DNA from: Verrucomicrobiaceae bacterium
GTDB lineage: Bacteria; Verrucomicrobiota; Verrucomicrobiia; Verrucomicrobiales; Akkermansiaceae
Length of the DNA: 64,000 nucleotides
Direction: 5' to 3'
NCBI GenBank assembly: GCA_027491155.1
Contig: JAIXWR010000042.1
Span: 62,001 to 126,000, forward strand
Part shown: one piece after another, positions 16,237 to 25,069 of the stretch
Position numbering within the stretch: the first letter of the stretch is position 1
How the letters are laid out: each line of letters opens with the position of its first letter
Notes under the pieces: generated by a model
Seen by the model: the letters and a program-made list of their open reading frames with translations, nothing else
Told to the model about the DNA's origin: nothing
The model's database searches: none
Program-made: the position numbers and the translations under genes

Positions 16237-17331
16237 ATGAAGCCAAAGCACACGAAACTGACCATCACGTTATGCGGCCCCGGCGATGTCATCCGCGAGA
16301 TCGGGATCGCGGAAAATGTCATCGACTCATGGAACCGGACGAGCCGGACGCTGACCGGCTGCGAGCTTGCTTGTCAGCACTGGAACACTCACGCGGTCCC
16401 TGACATGAAGGCCCGGGGCCAGGAGGTCATCAACCACCAGTTAATCGACAAGTCCGATCTCGTGATCGCGATTTTCTGGGCCAGGTTGGGAACGCCCACC
16501 GGCTTGGCGGATTCGGGCACCGTCGAGGAGGTCCAGCGGGCGATGGCGCGCGGTATTCGTGTCATGCTGTATTTTTCGGATCTCGCCGCACCCATGCAGC
16601 AAGGTGACGAGGCGCAGCGAGCCAAGGTTAAAGATTTCAGGAAGCGGGTCATGGACACCGGCTTCGCCTGGAGCTTCTCCAGTCGTCTGAAGTTCGAGAA
16701 CGAACTGCGCGAGCATCTGGGGATGGTGGTCGCGGAGCTGCTTGAGAAGAAGACGCGTGTTGTTCCGAAGAAGGCCGCCCGAAAATCCCCGTCGATCCGC
16801 CAGAGTAGCAGCCGGAACACACAAGTCGTCGGCGATCACAATACGATCTACGCCTCCCCGCATCCTCCAGCAAAGATCGTGATCGGTCCGGCTCCGGGAC
16901 AGGTGACCGCTGCGGAGCAGACCACGATTCTCAAATGGTTGGACGAGCTCGCGGTGCTTTCCGCAGAGCTGATGGAAAAGACGCTTGGCGAGCGGAAGGC
17001 GGAGTGGCGCAGCCGGCTGCTGAAGAGGTTTCATGCCCCGCGGTACAACGCCCTGATGTCCGAGCAGATGCCAGAAGTCGAAAAGTGGTACCGGCAGGCC
17101 AAGGGGCGCTTCTTGAGAAAGCCGAAAGCCAAGAAGAGCCGTGCATCCGCCGTCGGGTGGAAGAAGTCGATCAAGGCCCGCATGACGGCGATGGGACAGA
17201 CAAACGAAGATTACTATCCCGAAATTGCCGTCCGGCTCGGCCTCACGAAATTCACGTCGCTGAACGAACTTTCACCGCCCGATCTGGAGCGGTTTTACAA
17301 CCTGGTCGGGCGGGATGCTCGACCAAAGTGA
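16237..17331 (+). CDS. DUF4062-like sensor domain fused to an ORF6C-like domain
   Basis: The 364-residue protein has an N-terminal domain (about 1-165) of the DUF4062 type, a TIR/SLOG-related Rossmann-like fold: ITLCGPGDVIREI, then INHQLIDKSDLVIAIFWAR, LGTPTG, SGTVEEV, and VMLYFSD. A basic linker and the motif NTQVVGDHNTIY follow, then GPAPGQVTAAEQ and a helical region ending KRFHAPRYNALM. That part resembles the ORF6C domain of phage antirepressors and of effector-associated proteins. The last 60 residues form a further small domain (TSLNELSPPDLERFYNLV). Such modular proteins are usually found in defence or nucleotide-signalling contexts. No catalytic residue can be assigned. It is flanked by unrelated genes and looks horizontally acquired. 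Confidence 0.75.
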   Translation: MKPKHTKLTITLCGPGDVIREIGIAENVIDSWNRTSRTLTGCELACQHWNTHAVPDMKARGQEVINHQLIDKSDLVIAIFWARLGTPTGLADSGTVEEVQRAMARGIRVMLYFSDLAAPMQQGDEAQRAKVKDFRKRVMDTGFAWSFSSRLKFENELREHLGMVVAELLEKKTRVVPKKAARKSPSIRQSSSRNTQVVGDHNTIYASPHPPAKIVIGPAPGQVTAAEQTTILKWLDELAVLSAELMEKTLGERKAEWRSRLLKRFHAPRYNALMSEQMPEVEKWYRQAKGRFLRKPKAKKSRASAVGWKKSIKARMTAMGQTNEDYYPEIAVRLGLTKFTSLNELSPPDLERFYNLVGRDARPK

Positions 17332-17483
17332 GCACCGCGGGCTGCTAAACGCTGGGACCGGTGGTCGGTGCCTTTTTCGCCAAGCGCATCAGGAATAGAT
17401 CAGCCGGAACTGCCTCCCACCTACAGACGGGTGGCGTCTCAGTGTGCCGCTCAACACCATCCGGAGGCCTAAGCGCTCAAGCC

Positions 17484-18206
17484 ATGGACAAGGAACAAGC
17501 CAGGTTCGTTCTCCGCTGTGCACGTCCGGGCAAGATCGAGACGGAGCGCAATGAATTTGCGGCTGCACTTGCACATGCCGCAAGCGATCAAGAACTCCGC
17601 GAGTGGCTGGCTGATGAGCACACCCGCGACAACACCTTCGCCGCGGCTCTCCGAGCGGTGCCAGTGCCTGCTTCGCTGCGCCGCGAGCTGTGTATCGGCA
17701 TGGAATGGACCGCCAGATCCGGCAAGCCTCTTAATCGCTTCTCCTCCGCGTGGGCAACCATTCGTCGTCACTTCGGATCGAAGTACGGTGGCCACACTCC
17801 ACCGCGTCCGCAGCCTCATGTTAGCAGTCCAACCGAACATCGTGCCATGAACACGAAACGCGCACTCACTTTGGGCAAGTTCATCCTGATTCTAAGCTCC
17901 GCATTGCTGGCGACCTCCGCCGAGGTCTCCGCCAAGCATCCGCGACCACGCGTTGCCATTGGGTCCATCGAGGTGATCGACTGGACCACCCGCACGCTGC
18001 GCATCAAGACCGACACCGATCCCGGATCGCTGACGCTGGTGTGGAACGATCGCACCCTCTTCACCGCGGGAAACGGAAAGGCGTCCGCGGCAGAGCTGGC
18101 GCGCCGGAAGCCGGTGACGGTGTGGTATTACACCCCATGGATAGGACAGCGATTTGCCTCGCGGATCATCCTCCGGAAGGATGGCAGTCTGCCCTTGCGA
18201 CGGTGA
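17484..18206 (+). CDS. Anti-sigma-like N-terminus continuous with an exported beta-domain protein
   Basis: From the ATG at 17484 the first about 80 residues (MDKEQARFVLRCARPG, later ELREWLADEHTRDNTFAAAL and VPASLRREL) resemble the cytoplasmic N-terminus of anti-sigma-factor-like proteins of Planctomycetes and Verrucomicrobia. After a Pro-rich linker, a second in-frame ATG at 17847 begins a hydrophobic segment (KFILILSSALLATSAEVSA) and a small domain with IEVIDWTTRTLRIKTD. There is no stop between them. It may be one single-pass membrane protein with anti-sigma topology. Alternatively it is a decayed anti-sigma gene merged with an independent secreted 119-aa protein starting at 17847. No sigma factor gene is adjacent. 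Confidence 0.55.
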   Translation: MDKEQARFVLRCARPGKIETERNEFAAALAHAASDQELREWLADEHTRDNTFAAALRAVPVPASLRRELCIGMEWTARSGKPLNRFSSAWATIRRHFGSKYGGHTPPRPQPHVSSPTEHRAMNTKRALTLGKFILILSSALLATSAEVSAKHPRPRVAIGSIEVIDWTTRTLRIKTDTDPGSLTLVWNDRTLFTAGNGKASAAELARRKPVTVWYYTPWIGQRFASRIILRKDGSLPLRR

Positions 18207-18306
18207 TGGCACCGCCGCGGCCACGCCCACATGAATAATCCCGGATGCGCCGCGTCCCAGTTCCGGCGCCGCTTGCTTGCGGCGAAGTCTGAAAACTAAC
18301 ATCAAC

Positions 18307-18579
18307 ATGAAAATCCTTGGAGCCTTGTTCAGCCTTGTCTGTGGCCTAGCCGTGATGACACCCGTTGCCGCGGAGGCTCGGGATCAACACCGTGACGAAG
18401 GCCGCCATCAGCGGAGTGACGGTGGCCATCACGAAAGTGCGCATCGGCACAAATCACACGGCCATCAACAGGCCCACCGACGCGATCGTCATCACCACCA
18501 TGATGAGGGCCACCGGCAAGAATCGAGAAATCACGATCGCGATTACAGGGATCACTCCCATCGCAGCCGAGGTCATTGA
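18307..18579 (+). CDS. Secreted His-rich protein, putative metal buffer (90 aa)
   Basis: A clear signal peptide (MKILGALFSLVCGLAVM to VAAEA) precedes about 65 residues made almost entirely of His, Arg, Asp, Glu and Ser, including a run of four His (DRHHHHDEGH). There is no cysteine. The composition indicates a disordered periplasmic or secreted chelator for Ni2+, Zn2+, Co2+ or Cu2+. It is convergent with the czc operon that ends at 18655, and a symmetrical hairpin separates them. Confidence 0.7.
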   Translation: MKILGALFSLVCGLAVMTPVAAEARDQHRDEGRHQRSDGGHHESAHRHKSHGHQQAHRRDRHHHHDEGHRQESRNHDRDYRDHSHRSRGH

Positions 18580-18608
18580 CTTTCCAAGTGGTTGAATTCC
18601 AGTCGGCA

Positions 18609-18639
18609 CCGGGGACCGAAGCGTCGCTAGGGTCCCCGG
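18609..18639. terminator. Bidirectional hairpin between convergent genes
   Basis: CCGGGGACC (18609-18617) pairs perfectly with GGTCCCCGG (18631-18639) over a 13-nt loop, midway between the His-rich gene and the czc operon end. Confidence 0.65.
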
Positions 18640-18654
18640 GAGTAAGACACTAAG

Positions 18655-19098
18655 TCACTCGTCGCAAGTGCAGGCGTATTCCGGGTTGCTGCAACCGCCG
18701 CAGGTGGTGAGGTCCAGCTTGATGCGGAAGTTCTTCGGCTTCGCGTCAGCCGTTGGCTTCACCTGAAGGACCACGGTGTAGTGCTCGCCTTCCGGAAGCG
18801 GGGTTTTAGAGACGAGCAGGTCACCCTTTTTCTCAAATTCCAGCTTCTGCTTCCCGCTTGGGGCTTCGGCAGTGGCGGTCACGGTCTGGGCTGCGACGGG
18901 CTCGTTCTTTTTCAACTCCTTGTCCAGAAAGGCGATGCTGACGGTGCGGTCCTTCTCGACGAAGAACTCGGCATGGTGGCCGTCGACTTCCAGAACACGG
19001 CCTTTGCGGGGACCGGCCTTGATGGTGACATCGGCGAGAGTGCTGCCGGCAAAGGCAACGAACAGGGTGGCGGTGATGAGACGAACGATGGTTTTCAT
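18655..19098 (-). CDS. Periplasmic metal-binding protein with C-terminal Cys motif, copy 1
   Basis: The start at 19098 (MKTIVRLITATLFVAFAG) gives 147 residues with a signal peptide ending SLA-type (TLADV). The mature part is a small beta-rich domain (VLEVDGHHAEFFVEKDRTV, LPEGEHYTVVLQVKP) followed by a terminal thiolate cluster, TCGGCSNPEYACTCDE. The protein at 31236 has the same layout and the same ending (CxxC, EYACTC). It is the last gene of the second czc operon and overlaps the pump stop by 4 nt (ATGA). It probably binds the exported metal or hands it to the pump in the periplasm. Confidence 0.8.
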   Translation of the reverse strand: MKTIVRLITATLFVAFAGSTLADVTIKAGPRKGRVLEVDGHHAEFFVEKDRTVSIAFLDKELKKNEPVAAQTVTATAEAPSGKQKLEFEKKGDLLVSKTPLPEGEHYTVVLQVKPTADAKPKNFRIKLDLTTCGGCSNPEYACTCDE

Positions 19099-22000
19099 GG
19101 CGTTACTGGCGTTTGGTTTCTCGGTTTGGTTTTTCTCTCCAGCCACTCGTAGAGCAGAGGCACCACGAGCAGGGTGAGGAAAGTAGAGGTGACGATGCCA
19201 CCAATGACGACGGTCGCAATCGGACGTTGGACCTCGGCACCGGCGCCCGTGGCGAGCGCCATAGGAAGGAAGCCCAGCGAGGCGACGAGCGCAGTCATCA
19301 ACTTCGGCCGCAAGCGGGTCAGCGTGCCCTCGACGACGGCATCGCGCAGGGTTCTCCCCTCTTCGCGAAGCTGGTTGATGAACGAGATCAACATGATGCC
19401 GTTCAGCACCGCAATGCCGCTGAGCGCGATGAAGCCGACCGCCGCCGAAATGGTGAAGGGCATTTCCCGCAACGAGAGCGCGAAGATACCACCGGTCACG
19501 GCGAGCGGCACGCAAAGGAAAATGAGGGCCGCTTGCCTCAGCGAATTGAAGCTGAGGAAAATCAGCACGAAGATCAGCGCGAGGGCCAGCGGGACCACGA
19601 TCATGAGACGCTGCTTCGCTTCCTGGAGGTTCTTGAACTGGCCGCCGAACTCGAAGTAGTAGCCCGCCGGAAACTTCACCCTCTCGTGGATCGCTTGGGT
19701 CGCCTCATGCACGAAGCTGGCGGTATCGCGGCCACGGACATTGATCAGGACGGATACGCGGCGTTGGGTGTCCTCGCGGGCGATCTGGTTGACCTGGTCC
19801 ACCAGCTTCACTTTCGCGACTTGCCCCAAAGCGAGCAGGCCGCCTTCTTCGGTCCGCAATGGAAGGCGTTCCAACGAGGGGAGATCGGCACGGCGGCTTT
19901 CGGAAAGGCGCACGATGATAGGAGTCCGGCGGTTGCCTTCGATAAGTGTCCCGACCTCTCCACCGGCCAACGCAGTCTCGATCAACCGATTCACGTCGTC
20001 GGCATGCACGTTGAATTTTTGCATGGCTTCGCGGTCGGGTTGGATCTCAATCATAGGCACTTTCCCGATGGCATCGAACTCGGTCTCCGCTCCGCCGGGA
20101 ATGCTGTTGATGACCTGGCGTACTTCACCGGCGAGTCGTTCCAACTCGTCGTAGCTGTCGCCGTAAATCTTGCACAAGAGATCGGCCCGCGATCCGGCCA
20201 TGATCTCGTTGAAGCGCATCTGGATCGGCTGGGAGACGAGGATATTCTGGCCGGGAACCTGATCGAGCAAACGTCGGCGCATGATGTCGCCAAGCGCTTC
20301 CTTCTCGATGGGCTTTCCGTCCACCTTCCGCCAGGTCTCGCGGGGTTGGAGCATCACGTAGGTATCTGAGACGTTCGGTCCCATCGGGTCCGAGGCAATC
20401 TCCGCGGTGCCGATGCGGGAAAAGATGTCGCGGATCTCAGGAAACTCGCGTCGGAGGACGGCTTCCGACTGCTTTTGAAGATCGACCGATGCTGTCAGTC
20501 CGGCACTGCTGCTGCGGATGAGCTGGAAGGTGAAGTCGCCTTCATCGAGCTGCGGGATGAACTCGGAGCCGAGTTTAGAGAAGACGACCGTGGACCAGCC
20601 GAAGAGCGCGAACATGGGCAGCACGATGAGCCATCGGAAGCGAAGGCCGAACTTGAGCAGGGGCGTGTAGATCGCCTTTACGAGCGTTACCAGCCAGTTG
20701 TCTTTCTCCTTGATGTTGCCGCCGAGAAGGTAAGAGCAGAGGACCGGCATGAGGGTGAGCGCCAGCACCAGCGAGCCGCCGAGCGCGAGCATCACCACCA
20801 CGGCCATCGGCTTGAACATTTTCCCCTCGATCCCTTGGAGCGCGAGGATCGGCAGGTACACGACGGTGATGATGAGCACGCCGAAGAACATGGGGTTGGC
20901 AACTTCCTTCGCGGAGCGCAGGACTTCCCTGGATCGCTCCTGAACGGTTAGCCGCCTTCCCAGCTCGTGCTGCTTCTCCCCCAGGTGTCGGACGATGTTT
21001 TCCACCATCACCACCGCGCCGTCGATGATCAGTCCGAAGTCCACCGCACCCAGGCTCATCAGGTTTCCCGAGACACCCATGCGGACCATGCCGGTCATCG
21101 CCATGAGCATCGAAAGCGGGATGACCAGCGCGACGATGAAGGCGGCGCGGAAGTTCCCCAACAACAGGAACAGCACCACCACAACGAGGATCGCCCCTTC
21201 GGAAAGATTCTTTTCCACCGTATGAATGGTCCGGTTGACCAGTTCGCTGCGGTCGTACACCGACTTGATCGCAACCCCGGGTGGAAGCTTCTCTTGAATC
21301 TCTTCCAGCTTGGTCCTGACGGCTTCGGCGACGAGGCGGGTGTTCTCTCCCGCAAGCATGATCGCCGCGCCCACCAATGCCTCCTCGCCTTCATGCGTAC
21401 TGGCACCGGTTCGGAAAGAACTGCCGATGGCCACAGTGGCGACCTCGCTCAGCAGGATCGGCTTCACCCCCGCGCCGAACTTCAAGGGCAACTTGGAAAT
21501 TTCCTCCGCGCTGGTGACCCGGGTGGGAGCGCGAACGATAAGCTGCTCCCCACCGATTTCGACATAGCCGCCGCCGGCGTTGGCCGTGTTCTGCTCAACG
21601 ATCTCCGCGAGGCTGTCGAGGGAAAGTCCGGTCGCGGCGAGCTTGGCCGGGTCCGGCTGGATGACCAACTGGCGCTCGTAGCCACCGCTGGTATTGACTT
21701 CGGCGACACCTTGCGTACCCCGCAGCAGCGGCTTCACCGTGTATTCCTGAATCTGGCGGAGAGCCATCAACTGCTCCTCGCGGGTAGCGGGTTTGTCGGC
21801 TGCCTCTGCCGTGTAGTCCAAGGTGTAGTAGAAGATTTCCCCGAGGCCGGTGGCGATGGGCGCGAGCTTGGGGCTGAGGCCGGGCGGCAGCTCGTCCAGC
21901 ACGCCTTGCAAACGCTCGGTGACGAGCTGGCGGGTGCGGTAAAGGTCCACGCCATCCTTGAACGTCATCGTGATCTGCGACAGGCCGAACTTGGAGAGCG

Positions 22001-22250
22001 AACGCAGTTCCACCATGTCGGGGAGGCCCGACATTTCGCTCTCGATGGGAAAGCTCACGAGCTTCTCCACTTCTTCCGGCGCGAGAGCGGGAACGGCGGT
22101 ATTGATCTGCACCTGCGGATTGGTGATGTCCGGGACGGCATCAATCGGCAGGCGCAGCATGGCCCAAGTCCCCACGCCGAGCAGCACGAGGGTGGCGAGC
22201 AGCACCGCCACGCGCTGGCGCATGGCGAAGTTCAGGAGGTGATCCAGCAT
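19095..22250 (-). CDS. czcA: Heavy-metal RND efflux pump, CzcA type
   Basis: The 1051-residue protein has the usual length and topology of HME-RND pumps. The N-terminus contains PIDAVPDITNPQVQINT, a CzcA hallmark. TM4 holds two acidic residues in GAVDFGLIIDGAVVMVEN, the DFxxxxD motif of the Co/Zn/Cd-type subgroup (HME1). The second half keeps GQFKNLQEAKQRL and GIAVLNGIMLISF. It should export divalent cations such as Zn2+, Co2+ or Cd2+. It lies 6 nt downstream of a short adaptor gene and 4-nt-overlaps the metal-binding protein gene. Confidence 0.95.
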   Translation of the reverse strand: MLDHLLNFAMRQRVAVLLATLVLLGVGTWAMLRLPIDAVPDITNPQVQINTAVPALAPEEVEKLVSFPIESEMSGLPDMVELRSLSKFGLSQITMTFKDGVDLYRTRQLVTERLQGVLDELPPGLSPKLAPIATGLGEIFYYTLDYTAEAADKPATREEQLMALRQIQEYTVKPLLRGTQGVAEVNTSGGYERQLVIQPDPAKLAATGLSLDSLAEIVEQNTANAGGGYVEIGGEQLIVRAPTRVTSAEEISKLPLKFGAGVKPILLSEVATVAIGSSFRTGASTHEGEEALVGAAIMLAGENTRLVAEAVRTKLEEIQEKLPPGVAIKSVYDRSELVNRTIHTVEKNLSEGAILVVVVLFLLLGNFRAAFIVALVIPLSMLMAMTGMVRMGVSGNLMSLGAVDFGLIIDGAVVMVENIVRHLGEKQHELGRRLTVQERSREVLRSAKEVANPMFFGVLIITVVYLPILALQGIEGKMFKPMAVVVMLALGGSLVLALTLMPVLCSYLLGGNIKEKDNWLVTLVKAIYTPLLKFGLRFRWLIVLPMFALFGWSTVVFSKLGSEFIPQLDEGDFTFQLIRSSSAGLTASVDLQKQSEAVLRREFPEIRDIFSRIGTAEIASDPMGPNVSDTYVMLQPRETWRKVDGKPIEKEALGDIMRRRLLDQVPGQNILVSQPIQMRFNEIMAGSRADLLCKIYGDSYDELERLAGEVRQVINSIPGGAETEFDAIGKVPMIEIQPDREAMQKFNVHADDVNRLIETALAGGEVGTLIEGNRRTPIIVRLSESRRADLPSLERLPLRTEEGGLLALGQVAKVKLVDQVNQIAREDTQRRVSVLINVRGRDTASFVHEATQAIHERVKFPAGYYFEFGGQFKNLQEAKQRLMIVVPLALALIFVLIFLSFNSLRQAALIFLCVPLAVTGGIFALSLREMPFTISAAVGFIALSGIAVLNGIMLISFINQLREEGRTLRDAVVEGTLTRLRPKLMTALVASLGFLPMALATGAGAEVQRPIATVVIGGIVTSTFLTLLVVPLLYEWLERKTKPRNQTPVTP

Positions 22251-22256
22251 GGCGGT

Positions 22257-22982
22257 TCAGTGTCCGCAGGTGCAGGCTTTGCCTCCGCGGAGCACTTGCA
22301 GCTCCGCCATCCACAGCGACATGACAGGCGTGGTCACGATCTGGTCCCCGGAGTAGAGACCGTCCGTGATCTCCACCAAGGTGCCGTCCGACGGCCCGGC
22401 GGTGACCGGAGTGCGGACATAGAAGCCATCGTTGACCGCGTAAACGAACGAGCCTTCGGCAGTCTTGAGCAAGGCCGTTGCCGGAACCACTGGCACCACA
22501 TCGCTTTCCGCTCCTTTGAAGGTCGCGGTCAGCGGGGTGCCTGCCGGGAGCGAGTCTTCCGTGGTGATGGTCAACTCATGATCGCCCAGCGAGCCGAGAG
22601 GCATCTGCTCGATGCTCTTCACTATGCCCTTGAAGGAATCGGTGGAGGTGGCGCTTTGAAGGCGCGCCTCCATTCCGGCCCGGATCACTTTCGCCTGATC
22701 GGGAGTAATCCAGCCGCAAGCTTCGTGGGCTTGCACGCTGTCCAAGCTGATCGTGATCGTTGGCGCGATGGATTCCTCGGCGACCTCGGACACCTGCAAG
22801 CCGATCGCCTGCTTCATTTCATCGGTGATCGCGAGGCCCCGCCCTTCCTTGAATTGGGCGCCGTTTTCGGGCAAAGGAGCGCTTTCCTTGGCGGCCGACG
22901 CTTCGGACTTGAGGCAAGACGTGTTGAGGGTGGCGAAGGCCAGAGCGCCGATGCCGGTGAGAACGAACGATAAAGATTTCAT
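22257..22982 (-). CDS. Short RND adaptor lipoprotein with Cys-His tail
   Basis: This 241-residue protein has a signal peptide with a lipobox-like NTSC. It then shows ITDEMKQAIGLQVSEVAEES and the membrane-proximal and beta-barrel parts typical of CzcB adaptors (AGTPLTATFKG, VPATALLKTAEGSFVYAVNDG, YSGDQIVTT). It is 100-150 residues shorter than normal adaptors. I cannot find a lipoyl half-motif or a helical hairpin, so it may not bridge to TolC by the usual route. The end GGKACTCGH is a thiolate/His motif like that of the downstream metal-binding protein. The gene lies between the outer-membrane factor and the pump in one operon. Confidence 0.75.
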   Translation of the reverse strand: MKSLSFVLTGIGALAFATLNTSCLKSEASAAKESAPLPENGAQFKEGRGLAITDEMKQAIGLQVSEVAEESIAPTITISLDSVQAHEACGWITPDQAKVIRAGMEARLQSATSTDSFKGIVKSIEQMPLGSLGDHELTITTEDSLPAGTPLTATFKGAESDVVPVVPATALLKTAEGSFVYAVNDGFYVRTPVTAGPSDGTLVEITDGLYSGDQIVTTPVMSLWMAELQVLRGGKACTCGH

Positions 22983-22993
22983 GGTGAAGAATA

Positions 22994-24289
22994 CTATTTG
23001 GTTGAGGTTTTGACAGCGGGAGTTCCAACAAGTTGCTCCAAGTCCAATGCGGCCCGGAGAACCTCCAGCCGGGTGGCATTGATTGCTTCAGTCGCTTCGA
23101 GATATTTCTCCTGCATTTCAATATAGGTGCTCAGTGGCACGGCTCCGAGGCGGTAGTGGCGATCTGCCTGCCGCGCGGCTTCGGCGAAGGACTGCTGGGC
23201 CTCGGGTTTCCAGCCATCGAGCCGCTTCCGCTGGGTTTCCAGCAGCAGCCAAGCGCCGGTGATCTGGCGTTCCACTTCGCGCATGGTCGCTTGCAAGGAG
23301 GCCTCTCCCTGCATCCGCCTCGCGATGCTGGCATCCACTGCGGGCTGGCCATTGTCCCACAGCGGCAGGGGCACCGACAGCGATAGGCCGATGACGGTTT
23401 CATTCTCTCCTGCCCGTTCCTGCGACAGGCTAGGCCCGACGGTGAACGTCGGGTAGCGCTCGTTTTTGGCCAGCGCCACCTGGAGGCCTTGCTTTTCAAG
23501 CTCGGCGGCGCTCACGAGCAGGTCGTAATTGTGCCGCGCCGCTTCGTTGAGCAGGGACACCAGTTCGGTGCGCGATGGCGGCTTGAACTCGGTGCGTTGC
23601 ACTTGCAGCGGTGAATCGGCGCGCCGGCCCATCAGTTGATTGAGCTCAAGCAGCGCCTCCTGCATTTCCACGGCGGCTTCACCCGCCTCCCGCTGGATCA
23701 CGATCTCAGCGGCCTCGATGATCTTCGCCTCAAGCATCGGCGCGACCCCTCCGGGTTCCCGCTGGACCACCACCTCTTTCACCGAGGTGAAGCGGTCCGC
23801 GACCTCCGCGGCGGTGGCGGCGATCTCCTGCTGGGTGGCCAAGGCGTAGCCCAAGACCTTCACCCGCGCGGCAAGGTAGGCGCTGAAGCGTTCCAGCCCG
23901 AGTTCTGCGAGCGCGATGTCGCGGTCCGCGATGGCCTTGCGCAGCCCAAGCCGGCCGGGCCATTCGATCGGTTGGGCAAGCGTCACGGAGTAGGCGATGC
24001 CTTCCGCCTTCGCATCCCCGCCGGTGACCTTTTTGCGGCCGACTTCGAGGTCGAGTTCCGGGTTTGGGAGTTTGCCCGCCGATTTCCTGCCGGCCTTGGC
24101 GACGGCGATCTCCGCCTTGTAGTAGCGGAGTTCGGGATTGCGGGCGAGTGCTTGCGTCACCAGCCCGTCGATGGTGACGGGCACGGGTTCTGGGTCGGCT
24201 CCGGCTGCCAAGCAACCGAGCGAAAAGACGAGAAGGATGCGGACAGCGGCCCGCCGTGGATTGGGAAAATCTGGTAGTCCTGGGACCAT
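22994..24289 (-). CDS. TolC-family outer-membrane factor (CzcC-like)
   Basis: Starting at 24289 (MVPGLPDFPNPRRAAVRILL) the protein has 431 residues and a signal peptide ending near LAAGADP. It is rich in long amphipathic helices, with ALARNPELRYYKAE in the first half and HNYDLLVSAAELEKQGLQVA in the second, the duplicated outer-membrane-factor pattern. PNPELDLEVGRKK is typical of the CzcC branch. The frame is open further upstream, but that part lacks features. It would form the outer-membrane channel of the second Czc system. Confidence 0.9.
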   Translation of the reverse strand: MVPGLPDFPNPRRAAVRILLVFSLGCLAAGADPEPVPVTIDGLVTQALARNPELRYYKAEIAVAKAGRKSAGKLPNPELDLEVGRKKVTGGDAKAEGIAYSVTLAQPIEWPGRLGLRKAIADRDIALAELGLERFSAYLAARVKVLGYALATQQEIAATAAEVADRFTSVKEVVVQREPGGVAPMLEAKIIEAAEIVIQREAGEAAVEMQEALLELNQLMGRRADSPLQVQRTEFKPPSRTELVSLLNEAARHNYDLLVSAAELEKQGLQVALAKNERYPTFTVGPSLSQERAGENETVIGLSLSVPLPLWDNGQPAVDASIARRMQGEASLQATMREVERQITGAWLLLETQRKRLDGWKPEAQQSFAEAARQADRHYRLGAVPLSTYIEMQEKYLEATEAINATRLEVLRAALDLEQLVGTPAVKTSTK

Positions 24290-24437
24290 GGCATGAAAAG
24301 TTGGAACAAATGGAAAGCGGGGCCTGGATCGCACGCGCTGCCGGCTGACCGGCCGGGAAGGGATGCACCGGAGTACGATGCGAAAACATAGATCCACCCG
24401 GAAGTGGGTGATCTTCAACAGGGCGGACAACCCCGGA

Positions 24438-24863
24438 TCAAATGTTCCAAATGCCCAGCAGGGCTCGTCGGATGGATCCCGATGTCGGGCCGCGGATGGG
24501 CTCCGCGGCAGAGAACACATCGGTTACGCAATCCACCGGCCGCTCGACATGGACCGAGTAGTCCTTGAGCTCAACCGGCAGGACAGGCTGCACCCCGAAC
24601 GGAGCCGAGGGCTCCGGCGCATCAGGCAGCTTGTGGATCTCCACACAGCAGGGATCCCCGCCATGTTCCTCATCACCGCAGTCGGGGCAGCATTTCGCCT
24701 TGGTCGAGCCATCATCACCGGTGGTGACCCCGAAGGACTCGAAGCTCCCCAAATACACCTCGGATTCCAGAAAGCAAACGCGCACCGGCGAGGCCATGGT
24801 CGGGATTAACATCCCGAAACAGGCCAGCAAGAGGATGGCGATAAACTGCCGCGTCATCTGCAT
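24438..24863 (-). CDS. Secreted Cys-rich small protein preceding the czc operon
   Basis: This 141-residue protein starts with a signal peptide (FIAILLLACFGMLIPTMAS). The mature part carries CCPDCGDEEHGGDPCC, a dense cysteine cluster with acidic and His residues, and further Cys at VRVCFLES and DCVTD. It lies upstream of, and in the same direction as, the czcC-like gene, 148 nt away. I do not recognise a named family. A periplasmic metal-sensing or buffering role is plausible from composition and context. ATG at 24857 is an alternative start. Confidence 0.65.
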   Translation of the reverse strand: MQMTRQFIAILLLACFGMLIPTMASPVRVCFLESEVYLGSFESFGVTTGDDGSTKAKCCPDCGDEEHGGDPCCVEIHKLPDAPEPSAPFGVQPVLPVELKDYSVHVERPVDCVTDVFSAAEPIRGPTSGSIRRALLGIWNI

Positions 24864-25069
24864 GAGGAATCAGTTCAAAACGCCCTTCACGTCAATCCAT
24901 TTCACGGCTCCGGGCAAAGCCGCGCTACCCATGCAAGAGTCGAGAGGGTGCAAGATATTCCCGGCAGCATCGTGTCGGTCACCATTCCCACGGAGGACGC
25001 CATCGGATCGGCATCCGCCGAGATTTCGCTTGCCCTGAGAGGAGACGGGGGCTAGCTGCTATTTCAGGT

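Noticed and set aside
16040-16240. Short plus-strand frame (66 codons) before the DUF4062 gene
   Set aside because: No start context, no family resemblance, and it overlaps the expected promoter area.
17332-17377. Possible terminator after the DUF4062 gene (GCACCG with CGGTGC and a T run)
   Set aside because: The stem is only 6 bp with a 28-nt loop, too weak to claim.
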